DNA of 13,907 bases from an uncultured Pseudogracilibacillus sp. (GTDB lineage: Bacteria > Bacillota > Bacilli > Bacillales > Amphibacillaceae), in the NCBI GenBank assembly GCA_937960785.1, contig CALGOZ010000004.1, forward strand, positions 1 through 13,907. The letters run 5' to 3'. Shown here piece by piece: positions 7,912-13,907 of the stretch; the first letter of the stretch is position 1, and the number at the start of each line of letters is the position of its first letter. The translations under genes were made by a program, and so were the position numbers. The notes under the pieces were generated by a model. It saw nothing but the letters and a program-made list of their open reading frames with translations. It was not told the origin of the DNA and ran no database searches.

Positions 7912-8787
7912 ATGCGAATTACACAAACGATGTTACAAGACAATTTACTTCGTAATTTGTTTGCTAGTCAAAAGGAAATGGATAAATATTTCACACAAAT
8001 TTATACTGGTAAGAAAATTCGTCGTCCTTCAGAGGACCCGGTCATTGCGATGCGTGGTATAAACTATCGCACTGAATTAACTGAGATTGAACAATATAAA
8101 CGCAATGCATCTGGAATTTGGAAATGGATGGATCACGCTGATGATGCCTTAGACAAAGCGACGAATGTCATGCATCGTATGGAAGAGTTAGCAGTTCAAG
8201 CCTCAAATGATACGTTAACCGAAGCAGAAAGGGAAAGTATCGCTAAGGAAGTAAGACAACTACGGGATCAAATTGTCGATATAGCAAATACTCAAGTAAG
8301 TGGTCGCTACATTTTTAACGGGACCGATACGGATGTAGCTCCAGTTCAAGATGGACAAATTGTTGCAGGAGAAGGGCGGAATCAAGAAGTCCGTGTCGAA
8401 ATCGCAAAAGGTATTACGATTCCAATTAATTTAAATCCAGATGATATTTTCGGAGAGGAATTATTTGAAAACATAGATTCCTTTATTAATGCTTTAGAAA
8501 ATGGTTACCAAGCAGATATCGATGCAAGTATCGGTAATTTAAATGATAGTATGACAAAAATCGTTCAAGGTCGTGCTGAACTTGGTGCCCGAATGAACCG
8601 ACTTGAATTAATCGAAGACCGTCTCGAACATCAAGCGATTATTGCAGAAGACATTATGAAGACGAATGAAGGTGTCGACTTTGAAGAAGCAGTAACGAAT
8701 TTACTTACCCAAGAAGTTATCCATCGCGCTGCTTTATCGGCAGGATCTAAAATCATTCAACCATCTTTAGTTGATTTTCTTCGTTAA
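7912..8787 (+). CDS. flgL: FlgL, hook-filament junction protein 3
   Basis: Flagellin-like junction protein that sits between FlgK and the filament. The 291-residue protein starts with MRITQTMLQDNLLRNL and carries the flagellin-type N-terminal signature with GKKIRRPSEDPV at about 35-45. The NTQVSGRYIFNGTDT segment at about 125-140 is the FlgL hallmark. The flagellin-type C-terminal helix is near the end (VTNLLTQEVIHRAALSAGSKI). GGGAGG at 7894-7899 lies 12 bp before the ATG at 7912. This is not the main flagellin: it has the FlgL signature and follows flgK. Confidence 0.96.
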   Translation: MRITQTMLQDNLLRNLFASQKEMDKYFTQIYTGKKIRRPSEDPVIAMRGINYRTELTEIEQYKRNASGIWKWMDHADDALDKATNVMHRMEELAVQASNDTLTEAERESIAKEVRQLRDQIVDIANTQVSGRYIFNGTDTDVAPVQDGQIVAGEGRNQEVRVEIAKGITIPINLNPDDIFGEELFENIDSFINALENGYQADIDASIGNLNDSMTKIVQGRAELGARMNRLELIEDRLEHQAIIAEDIMKTNEGVDFEEAVTNLLTQEVIHRAALSAGSKIIQPSLVDFLR

Positions 8788-8845
8788 TTAGCCCAATTAC
8801 GTCCTTAATGTGAAGTAAAAGAACTTGAGAAAGAGGTGTGCTTCG

Positions 8846-9409
8846 ATGAAAGTTCCTAGGCTGGAAATGCAATCAATACGTGGACAAATTTCAATCGAGC
8901 AAACCCAATCGCATATAGAAATAAAACAACATCATGCAAAACAATCGATTGAACAACCGAAAGCGGAAATGACAATTAATACGACACCGGGAAAATTAAA
9001 TATCGATCAAACCCAAGCTTGGGAAGAACGTAATTTAATGAGTACGCTTCGACTGAATGAAATGCACGCCCAAGAAGGGATGCGAGCGATACAAGAAGGG
9101 ACGGCTAGGCGTGCAGAACAAGGTGCACAATTAATTCGCATTGAAGAAGACGTCAATTATATCGCTGAACAAGCTATTGAAAATGGCCATCCACAACTGA
9201 AGCAACTCAGCATAAAGTATGTGCCATCACCTTTTTCGGTAAAAATAAATTATGAACCAGGCGATTTAGATATCGATGTTCAACCTCGTAAACCAATTAT
9301 CGAAGTTGAACCACAGAAACCAGAGGTCACTTTTTATCGTGGTGGGGTCAATATTTCTATGGCACAATATCCTGAGTTACAAATATCTGTAGTCGACTTG
9401 TACGTATAG
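8846..9409 (+). CDS. yviE: YviE-like flagellar operon protein, repeat-containing
   Basis: Protein of unknown function always found in this operon position in Bacillus (YviE/DUF6470-like). The 187-residue product has three contiguous 18-residue repeats at 6-59, a charged helical centre at 60-131, and three more 18-residue units at 132-185. The pattern is a two-strand unit (hydrophobic-x-hydrophobic, a turn with G or P, then hydrophobic-x-I-x-x), with SIEQTQ at 16, SIEQPK at 34 and NIDQTQ at 52 exactly 18 apart. There is no signal peptide or membrane segment. GAGGTG at 8833-8838 supports the ATG at 8846; an in-frame TTG at 8825 lies before that site and is rejected. A role in flagellar assembly is inferred from position only. 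Confidence 0.85.
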   Translation: MKVPRLEMQSIRGQISIEQTQSHIEIKQHHAKQSIEQPKAEMTINTTPGKLNIDQTQAWEERNLMSTLRLNEMHAQEGMRAIQEGTARRAEQGAQLIRIEEDVNYIAEQAIENGHPQLKQLSIKYVPSPFSVKINYEPGDLDIDVQPRKPIIEVEPQKPEVTFYRGGVNISMAQYPELQISVVDLYV

Positions 9410-9441
9410 ACGAGCTTTAATGACGAAAGGATGCAATCTGA

Positions 9442-9888
9442 TTGATTATACAGACGAAATATTTAGGAGAAGTAGAGGTATCACAAGATAAACTAATCAC
9501 TTTTAAATCAGGATTACCCGGTTTTGAAGAAGAAACTGAATTCGTTCTATTAGATATCGCTGAACAAGTGATGTTTCAATTACTACAATCGGTTCGTACA
9601 CCGGAGCTCGCTTTTTTCGTTATCAATCCATATTTATTATTCGAAACTTATTCCATTGAATTGAACGATCACGCAATTGAAACTCTATCGATTAAAGATG
9701 AGAAAGATGTCGCTGTTTTAACGGTGCTAACGTTACGGGAACCTTTTTCCGATAGTACAATTAATTTAAAAGCACCGCTCATTATCAACTTGAAAAATCG
9801 GCACGGAAAACAATATATTTTGCAGAATGATACGTATTCGATGCGGGAAAAGATCCCCCAAGATAAACTTGAAAGTGGGGCAAAATAA
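9442..9888 (+). CDS. fliW: FliW, CsrA antagonist and flagellar assembly factor
   Basis: Cytoplasmic protein that binds flagellin or, when flagellin is secreted, binds CsrA and relieves repression. The 148-residue product begins MIIQTKYLGEVEV, and LPGFEEETEFVLLD and APLIINLKNRHGKQYIL are family segments. The start codon is TTG at 9442, supported by AAAGGA at 9426-9431 and by homologue N-termini beginning MIIxTKY. The ATG at 9431 is out of frame and meets a stop after four codons. The TAA stop at 9886-9888 overlaps the csrA ATG by one base, indicating translational coupling with its partner. Confidence 0.95.
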   Translation: MIIQTKYLGEVEVSQDKLITFKSGLPGFEEETEFVLLDIAEQVMFQLLQSVRTPELAFFVINPYLLFETYSIELNDHAIETLSIKDEKDVAVLTVLTLREPFSDSTINLKAPLIINLKNRHGKQYILQNDTYSMREKIPQDKLESGAK

Positions 9889-10124
9889 TGCTAGTACTTA
9901 CACGAAAGCGAAAACAAGCTATTAAAATCGGCGACGATATTGAAATAAAGATTATTGCTATTGAAGGGGATCAAGTAAAAATAGGGATCGAAGCACCGAA
10001 ATCGGTAGAAGTGCATCGAAAAGAAGTGTACGAAGCGATTCAATTACAAAATAGTGAAGCAGCAAATATTTCCACTGAACTTTTTTCTTCACTTCATGAA
10101 ATTATCCAAATTAGGGACAAATAA
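9888..10124 (+). CDS. csrA: CsrA, translational repressor
   Basis: RNA-binding dimer that blocks translation by covering GGA motifs near ribosome binding sites; in Bacillus its known target is the flagellin (hag) mRNA. The 78-residue product starts with the canonical MLVLTRKRKQAIKIGDDIEI and has IKIGIEAPKSVEVHRKEVYEAI, matching the full CsrA fold (residues 1-55), followed by a variable tail. GTGGGG at 9875-9880 is the ribosome binding site and TAATG couples it to fliW. The flagellin gene that normally follows in B. subtilis is missing here. Confidence 0.97.
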   Translation: MLVLTRKRKQAIKIGDDIEIKIIAIEGDQVKIGIEAPKSVEVHRKEVYEAIQLQNSEAANISTELFSSLHEIIQIRDK

Positions 10125-10144
10125 CTTTATATTTACAAAAGGTC

Positions 10145-10152
10145 GCCGATAT
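10145..10152 (+). promoter_or_regulatory. Sigma-D -10 element before flaG-fliD operon
   Basis: GCCGATAT at 10145-10152 is a perfect match to the sigma-D (SigD) -10 consensus. The expected TAAA -35 about 15 bp upstream is poor: TTTA at 10126-10129 with spacer 15, or TATA at 10128-10131 with spacer 13. It is in the 68-bp csrA-flaG gap, 41 bp before the flaG ATG, and would place flaG-fliD-fliS-fliT under FlgM/sigma-D control as expected for late flagellar genes. Confidence 0.7.
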
Positions 10153-10192
10153 TATAGGTAGAATGGAAGAGTGAGTAAGGAGTTGTATTGAA

Positions 10193-10534
10193 ATGAAGGT
10201 AGATCAATTTACAACCACTGTGGCTACAACTAATTATTTTGAGTCCCAAAGCCGTCAAGCCGAACATCAAGCCCCACAAATTAAAAAAGCTAAAGAAAGC
10301 AATGATATTAATAAAGATGATGTACAATTAGCAGTTAATAATGTGAATGAATTTTTAGAACCAGTCGTAACGGACTTGAAGTTCGTCTACCATGAGGACT
10401 TAAATGATTATTACGTAACAATCATCGATCCATCAACCAATGAAGTGATTCGAGAAATTCCGCCAAAAAAAATGCTAGATATATATGTAGCTATGGCCGA
10501 GTATATGGGATTACTCGTCGATGAAAGAGTATAA
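10193..10534 (+). CDS. flaG: FlaG-family flagellar protein
   Basis: FlaG/YvyC family protein, associated with filament length or FliD function; its role is not settled. The 113-residue product has a polar N-terminal third and a conserved C-terminal domain: FLEPVVTDLKFVYHEDLNDYY, IDPSTNEVIREIPPKKMLD and YMGLLVDERV, typical of the family. AAGGAG at 10177-10182 is the ribosome binding site with about 10-bp spacing. It is placed just before fliD, as in B. subtilis, but directly after csrA because hag is absent. Confidence 0.93.
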   Translation: MKVDQFTTTVATTNYFESQSRQAEHQAPQIKKAKESNDINKDDVQLAVNNVNEFLEPVVTDLKFVYHEDLNDYYVTIIDPSTNEVIREIPPKKMLDIYVAMAEYMGLLVDERV

Positions 10535-10559
10535 AATGTTTAATAAAGGGTGAGTAATA

Positions 10560-12029
10560 ATGGTAATGCGCGTAGGTGGCATTGTTTCGGGTATGGATAT
10601 TGAAGCAATGGTCGAAAAGTTAATGGAAGCAGAAAGAATGCCTTTAGAAAGATTAAGACAGCAACAAACACAACTTGAATGGAAGCGCGATGCCTTTCGA
10701 GATATTAATAGTAAATTATTAGAACTAGATAACATGATGCTCGATATGAAGTTGTCCCGTACGTACAATCCCAAAGCTACTGTATCCTCAAATGAAGGAG
10801 CGGTAACAGCAACAGCATCATCCTCAGCTTCAAATGGTACGTACGACATTCGTGTTGAACAATTAGCAACACGAGCAATGAACATAGGTGAATCAATCGA
10901 ATATACCTTACAAAGTGAAATGAGTGCTGATGTCGCCGGCACCTATACCTACTATACCTACGATCAAAATGGTGAAGCAATCGAACATGAATTCACTGTT
11001 GAAGAAGGAGATACATTAAATCAAGTATTACGAAATATCGAAAGAGCAAGTGAAGGCAATGTTCGAGCTTTTTTTGATGAGTCTCAAAATCGAGTCGTAT
11101 TAGAAGCCACACGTTCTGGTGCTTATAATGAAAATGGTGCAGAAATCACTTTCGAAGGTAATACCTTCTTTACAAACACCCTCGGCTTATCTCAAGGAAA
11201 TGAGTCTGGTGGCAAAAATGCAATTTTTACGTATAATAATGGTTTAACGATCGAGTCGAGAGAGAACTCATACACATTAAATGGTGTTACCTTTGAATTT
11301 CATAATGTAACAGAAACGAATGTGAGCATTTCCGTACAAAATGATGTCGATACCTCTTTTGAAAAAATAATGGACTTTGTAAATAAATATAATGAAGTAA
11401 TTGAGGCGATGAATCAATCGCAAACCGAAGAGCGTTATCGCGACTATTTGCCGTTAACGGAAGAACAGAAAGCCGAGATGACAGATAAACAAATCGAACT
11501 ATGGGAAGAAAAAGCAAAAAGTGGTATACTCCGTGGTGAGGCGGTAATTCAAAATGGAATGTTCTCATTACGAGGGAGCCTTCAAGGAAAGGTCGAAACT
11601 GGCGGGGAGTATACACTTTTAAGTCAAATCGGGATTACGACAACGAAAAACTACTTAGACGGTGGTAAATTAGAAGTTGACGAAGAGAAGCTTAAAGCTG
11701 CATTACGGGACAATCCAGATGATGTATATAAACTTTTTGCTAATAATACAGACGGTGAAAGTAAAGGAATAATCCATCGTTTTGATGAATCTCTCGATCG
11801 CGTAAGGGGTAATATTGAACGCCAGGCCGGTAGAAGTACCCAAACGTTAGATAACTATACTTTAGGAAAAGAAATGAAGCGTCTAAACGAACGAATTACT
11901 GATTACGAAAGACGTATGGTTCAAGTTGAACAACGTTATTGGTCACAGTTTACTGCAATGGAGAAGGCTATTGCCCGTTTATCGAATCAGGCGAACTATT
12001 TATTCTCACAATTTGGTGGTATGCAATAA
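10560..12029 (+). CDS. fliD: FliD, flagellar cap protein
   Basis: Filament cap (hook-associated protein 2), secreted and pentameric at the filament tip, promoting flagellin polymerisation. The 489-residue product has the N-terminal FliD domain (RVGGIVSGMDIEAMVEKLMEAE, coiled-coil helix to about residue 60, then the TYDIRVEQLATRA motif at about 95-107). It also has the C-terminal FliD domain (about 255-480) with LSQIGIT, DNPDDVYKLFAN and the terminal coiled coil (ERRMVQVEQRYWSQFTAMEKAIARLSNQANYL, about 450-482, given in part). AAGGGTGA at 10547-10554 supports the ATG at 10560; M3 (10566) is an alternative start. Confidence 0.97.
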   Translation: MVMRVGGIVSGMDIEAMVEKLMEAERMPLERLRQQQTQLEWKRDAFRDINSKLLELDNMMLDMKLSRTYNPKATVSSNEGAVTATASSSASNGTYDIRVEQLATRAMNIGESIEYTLQSEMSADVAGTYTYYTYDQNGEAIEHEFTVEEGDTLNQVLRNIERASEGNVRAFFDESQNRVVLEATRSGAYNENGAEITFEGNTFFTNTLGLSQGNESGGKNAIFTYNNGLTIESRENSYTLNGVTFEFHNVTETNVSISVQNDVDTSFEKIMDFVNKYNEVIEAMNQSQTEERYRDYLPLTEEQKAEMTDKQIELWEEKAKSGILRGEAVIQNGMFSLRGSLQGKVETGGEYTLLSQIGITTTKNYLDGGKLEVDEEKLKAALRDNPDDVYKLFANNTDGESKGIIHRFDESLDRVRGNIERQAGRSTQTLDNYTLGKEMKRLNERITDYERRMVQVEQRYWSQFTAMEKAIARLSNQANYLFSQFGGMQ

Positions 12030-12055
12030 TATTAAGGTAGGAGAGTGGAGACAAA

Positions 12056-12451
12056 ATGATGTCTAAACAACTACAATCGTACCAGAATAACTCGGTTAAT
12101 ACTGCTTCTGGTCCACAATTGACGTTGATGTTATACAATGGTTGTATTCGTTTTATAAATCAAGGTATCAAAGCTTTGGAGAAAAATGATTACGAGTTAA
12201 AAAATAAACAATTACAAAAAGCTCAAGATATTATCCGCGAACTAATGATTACACTTGATCCAGAGGTAGAAATCTCAAAACAAATGATGTCTCTTTACGA
12301 CTATATTCTTCGTCTATTACAAGAAGGAAATATTAAAAACAACATCGAACAAATCGAGGAAGCTCTCGGACTAATTACGGAGTTTCGCGATACGTGGAAA
12401 GAAGCGATGAAGCAAGAAGCTCCGAATTACGTACAAGGTGCTCAAGTGTAA
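12056..12451 (+). CDS. fliS: FliS, flagellin export chaperone
   Basis: Cytoplasmic chaperone binding the C-terminus of flagellin to prevent early polymerisation. The 131-residue helical product shows SYQNNSVNTA, LTLMLYNGCIRFI, KAQDIIRELMITL and YDYILRLLQEGNIKN, all family landmarks. The conserved TATPGELTLMLY region is TASGPQLTLMLY here, so the usual PG/PGE turn is replaced by GPQ; the effect is unknown. TAGGAG at 12038-12043 or GTGGAG at 12045-12050 may be the ribosome binding site for the ATG at 12056; the second Met (12059) is also possible. Its stop overlaps the fliT ATG (TAATG). Confidence 0.95.
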   Translation: MMSKQLQSYQNNSVNTASGPQLTLMLYNGCIRFINQGIKALEKNDYELKNKQLQKAQDIIRELMITLDPEVEISKQMMSLYDYILRLLQEGNIKNNIEQIEEALGLITEFRDTWKEAMKQEAPNYVQGAQV

Positions 12452-12807
12452 TGGAACGGATACAACCGCTTTATAAAACGACGAAGCAACTTCTAGAAGT
12501 TGTCGAAAAACCTTACGAAACCTTTGAAGAACGGGAAAAGCTAATCGACGAAATGAACAAACTTCTTGTTCAACGAGAAGAACTCATGCAAGAAGTTAAG
12601 CCACCGTATACAGAAGAAGAAGAAACACTTGGTAAACAAATTATTAAAATGGATGAAACGATCAAAGAGAAAATGAATGAGCTTTTTCGGTCGGTGCAAA
12701 CAGATTTACGTCAGTTAAAACAGAAAAGAGATTCGGACAAGACCTATATTAATCCATATAAAAATTTAGAAACTGTTGATGGCATGTACGTAGATGATAA
12801 ACTATAA
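12451..12807 (+). CDS. fliT: FliT, FliD export chaperone
   Basis: Cytoplasmic chaperone for the FliD cap protein, last gene of the flaG operon. The 118-residue product (B. subtilis about 113 aa) is almost wholly charged helix, with LYKTTKQLLEVVEKP, EEREKLIDEMNKLLVQREELMQEVKPPYTEEE and a basic stretch before the C-terminus. The ATG at 12451 shares one base with the fliS stop; AAGGTG at 12435-12440 is the likely ribosome binding site. An upstream in-frame ATG (12394) would run through fliS and is rejected. The identity rests mainly on position and helical composition. Confidence 0.88.
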   Translation: MERIQPLYKTTKQLLEVVEKPYETFEEREKLIDEMNKLLVQREELMQEVKPPYTEEEETLGKQIIKMDETIKEKMNELFRSVQTDLRQLKQKRDSDKTYINPYKNLETVDGMYVDDKL

Positions 12808-12812
12808 ACGTT

Positions 12813-12865
12813 AAAAGGGATTGATCGAGATTTATTTAACAAAGATCAATCCCTTTTGTTTTCAG
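12813..12865 (+). terminator. Rho-independent terminator after fliT
   Basis: A perfect 14-bp inverted repeat, AAAAGGGATTGATC (12813-12826) and GATCAATCCCTTTT (12844-12857), with a 17-base loop, followed by GTTTTC so that the arm plus flank forms a T-rich tract. It begins 5 bp after the fliT stop and closes the flagellar operon. The A-rich left arm could let it act in both directions. Confidence 0.92.
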
Positions 12866-12897
12866 AAATACTTTTATTCATTAGTTAAAAATAAGGA

Positions 12898-12925
12898 GTT
12901 TTCTACTAAATTGTGAAAGGGGTAG
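12898..12925 (+). promoter_or_regulatory. Weak candidate sigma-B promoter for hpf
   Basis: GTTTTC at 12898-12903 and GGGTAG at 12920-12925 resemble the sigma-B GTTTnn and GGGnAn elements. The 16-bp spacer is slightly longer than usual. B. subtilis hpf (yvyD) is known to be sigma-B and sigma-H dependent, which is why I note it. It is weak. Confidence 0.25.
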
Positions 12926-12946
12926 AAATAATCGTCGGAATAGTAG

Positions 12947-12952
12947 TATAAT
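12947..12952 (+). promoter_or_regulatory. Putative sigma-A -10 for hpf
   Basis: A perfect TATAAT at 12947-12952 lies 31 bp before the hpf ATG, downstream of the fliT terminator, so hpf has its own transcription. No clear -35 is seen 16-18 bp upstream. An activator or another sigma factor may be involved. Confidence 0.45.
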
Positions 12953-12982
12953 ATACATACTATGTAAAAGGAGGACACTTAT

Positions 12983-13519
12983 ATGAATTACAATATACGT
13001 GGTGAAAATATTGAGGTTACCCGCCCGATTCGCGAGTATGTCGAAAAGAAAATTGGTAAACTAAACAAATACTTCGATACGCCGCCGACATCTGACGTTC
13101 GTGTGAACTTAAGTGTCTATAATGAAGAGCAACAAATTGAAGTAACTATTCCAATGACAAACTTATTATTACGTGCTGAAGAGCAACATAACGATTTATA
13201 CGCTGCAATCGACTTAGTTGTTGATAAGCTCGAGCGTCAAATACGTAAACATAAAACGAAAGTAAATCGTAAGTTCCGTCAAAAAGGTATCGAGCAATTT
13301 ATTTTTAAAGACGAAGAAAATGATAAAGATAACGATGAAATTGAAATCGTTCGAACAAAGCGTTTTAACTTAAAGCCGATGGATTCGGAAGAGGCTATTT
13401 TACAAATGGATATGTTAGGCCATAACTTCTTCGTATTCACGAATGCTGAGACAAATGATACAAATGTCGTATATCGTCGAAAAGATGGCAAATACGGTTT
13501 AATCGAGCCACATAACTAA
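12983..13519 (+). CDS. hpf: Long-form ribosome hibernation promoting factor
   Basis: HPF (YvyD/RaiA family) dimerises and pairs 70S ribosomes into 100S particles in stationary phase or stress. The 178-residue product has the N-terminal ribosome-binding domain (about 1-97: YNIRGENIEVTRPIREYVEKKIGKL, AAIDLVVDKLERQIRKHKTK), a charged linker rich in D/E/N/K (about 100-120) and the C-terminal dimerisation domain (about 122-178) with VRTKRFNLKPMDSEEAILQM, GHNFFVF and YRRKDGKYGLIEP. Having the C-terminal domain makes it the long form. AAAAGGAGGA at 12966-12975 is the ribosome binding site. In B. subtilis it follows fliT, as here. Confidence 0.97.
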   Translation: MNYNIRGENIEVTRPIREYVEKKIGKLNKYFDTPPTSDVRVNLSVYNEEQQIEVTIPMTNLLLRAEEQHNDLYAAIDLVVDKLERQIRKHKTKVNRKFRQKGIEQFIFKDEENDKDNDEIEIVRTKRFNLKPMDSEEAILQMDMLGHNFFVFTNAETNDTNVVYRRKDGKYGLIEPHN

Positions 13520-13580
13520 AGTTTTAAAAAATAAATAAAATAAGTAGGATGGAGAAAAACCAACCTATAAAGAAATGGAT

Positions 13581-13627
13581 GGACTAAGTTTCTCTATTGT
13601 GTAGAGACTTAGTCCGTCTTTATTTTG
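13581..13627 (+). terminator. Rho-independent terminator after hpf
   Basis: Stem GGACTAAG-TT-TCTCTA (13581-13596) pairs with TAGAGA-CTTAGTCC (13602-13615), 14 bp with a two-T bulge and a 5-base loop, followed by a T-rich tract (GTCTTTATTTTG). It is 61 bp after the hpf stop. Confidence 0.85.
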
Positions 13628-13803
13628 TTCAGAAGTTTTGCTGGCTATTTTGACTATCAATTACATCGATCAGTTAATCATCATTATTTTCTCTAGCTTT
13701 ATACAAGCTCATTTATACTAATACACTTATTACATTGAAAATGGTTTGAATAAACTTTATAAAATCCTTCTCGATGTTGAGTAAGATAAAGAGATTTAAA
13801 ATT

Positions 13804-13907
13804 TAAACCTACTTACTAGAACGCACCATCGAGTAAGTTAAGCTGTTTTTGTATGTAAACTTACGCAATAGAAAGCTCCAGTGTGTAAGTTAAGCTGTTT
13901 TTGTATG
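13804..13907. repeat. Tandem 52-bp repeat, two copies, cut by window end
   Basis: Units at 13804-13855 and 13856-13907 differ at 9 of 52 positions. The last 23 bases of each unit (13833-13855 and 13885-13907) are identical and begin GTAAGTTAAGCTGTTTTTG. The two units carry alternating heptamer arms, AACTTAC and GTAAGTT, that can form stems. A degenerate relative may lie just upstream at 13751-13803 (TAAAC at the start and GAGTAAG at the matching place). The second copy ends at the window end, so more copies may follow. Confidence 0.85.

Larger units (their letters stand above)
13520..13907. other. Gene-free AT-rich tail with terminator and repeats
   Basis: 388 bp with no credible gene on either strand. 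It holds a terminator (13581-13627), an AT-rich stretch (13628-13750) in which I see only weak promoter-like pieces such as TTGACT at 13649-13654 and TATACT at 13714-13719 that do not pair well, and then a repeat array that runs to the window edge. The expected next gene in B. subtilis is secA, not visible here. Confidence 0.75.

Noticed and set aside
12394..12450. Upstream start for fliT inside fliS
   Set aside because: No ribosome binding site, and the extension is out-of-frame fliS sequence; the TAATG at 12449-12453 is the natural start. Similar reasoning rejects 4299 for comFC, 1228 for degU and 8825 for yviE.
12916..12943. Sigma-H promoter for hpf (AAAGGGGTA and GAATA)
   Set aside because: Only partial matches and a spacer of about 10 bp; not distinguishable from chance.
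13804..13907. CRISPR array for the terminal repeats
   Set aside because: Two copies in direct tandem without unique spacers, with internal inverted arms and no cas genes in the window.

Overview
The window is a low-GC, AT-rich stretch of chromosome from an endospore-former-type Firmicute, almost certainly a Bacillaceae member. The evidence is gene content and order. DegS-DegU, DegV, ComFA, ComFC, YvyF, FlgM, FlgN, FlgK, FlgL, YviE, FliW, CsrA, FlaG, FliD, FliS, FliT and long-form HPF lie in the same order and direction as the Bacillus subtilis degSU-comF-flgM-fliD-yvyD segment. All genes are on the + strand and packed with short gaps or stop/start overlaps. Genus cannot be fixed from the sequence alone.

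Layout: (1) 46-2794, the DegS/DegU two-component pair and a DegV-family fatty-acid-binding protein. (2) 2779-5024, comFA and comFC, the cytosolic DNA-uptake (competence) genes, translationally overlapping each other and degV; comFB is absent. (3) 5036-10124, a flagellar late-gene operon, behind an extended -10 promoter: yvyF, flgM (anti-sigma-D), flgN (chaperone), flgK and flgL (hook-filament junction), yviE, fliW, csrA. (4) 10125-12807, a perfect sigma-D -10 element followed by flaG, fliD (cap), fliS and fliT (chaperones), closed by a strong terminator. (5) 12947-13627, a separate hpf (ribosome hibernation) unit with its own promoter and terminator. (6) 13628-13907, a gene-free AT-rich tail ending in a 52-bp tandem repeat cut by the window edge.

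The genes work together as a motility/competence/stationary-phase cluster. DegU phosphorylation state is known in B. subtilis to steer motility, competence and exoenzymes. FlgM holds sigma-D until the hook is complete. FlgN, FliS and FliT escort the late substrates FlgK/FlgL, flagellin and FliD. FliW and CsrA couple flagellin synthesis to secretion.

Most of the window is ordinary core genome and I do not see a new defence or mobile system. The points worth a second look are: the missing flagellin gene (hag) between csrA and flaG, with a sigma-D promoter in the remaining 68-bp gap; two GGA motifs in the predicted flaG leader; an unreported-looking 18-residue repeat architecture (3 + helical centre + 3) in YviE; an odd ribosome-binding-site spacing that suggests a non-ATG start for flgN; and the terminal repeat array.
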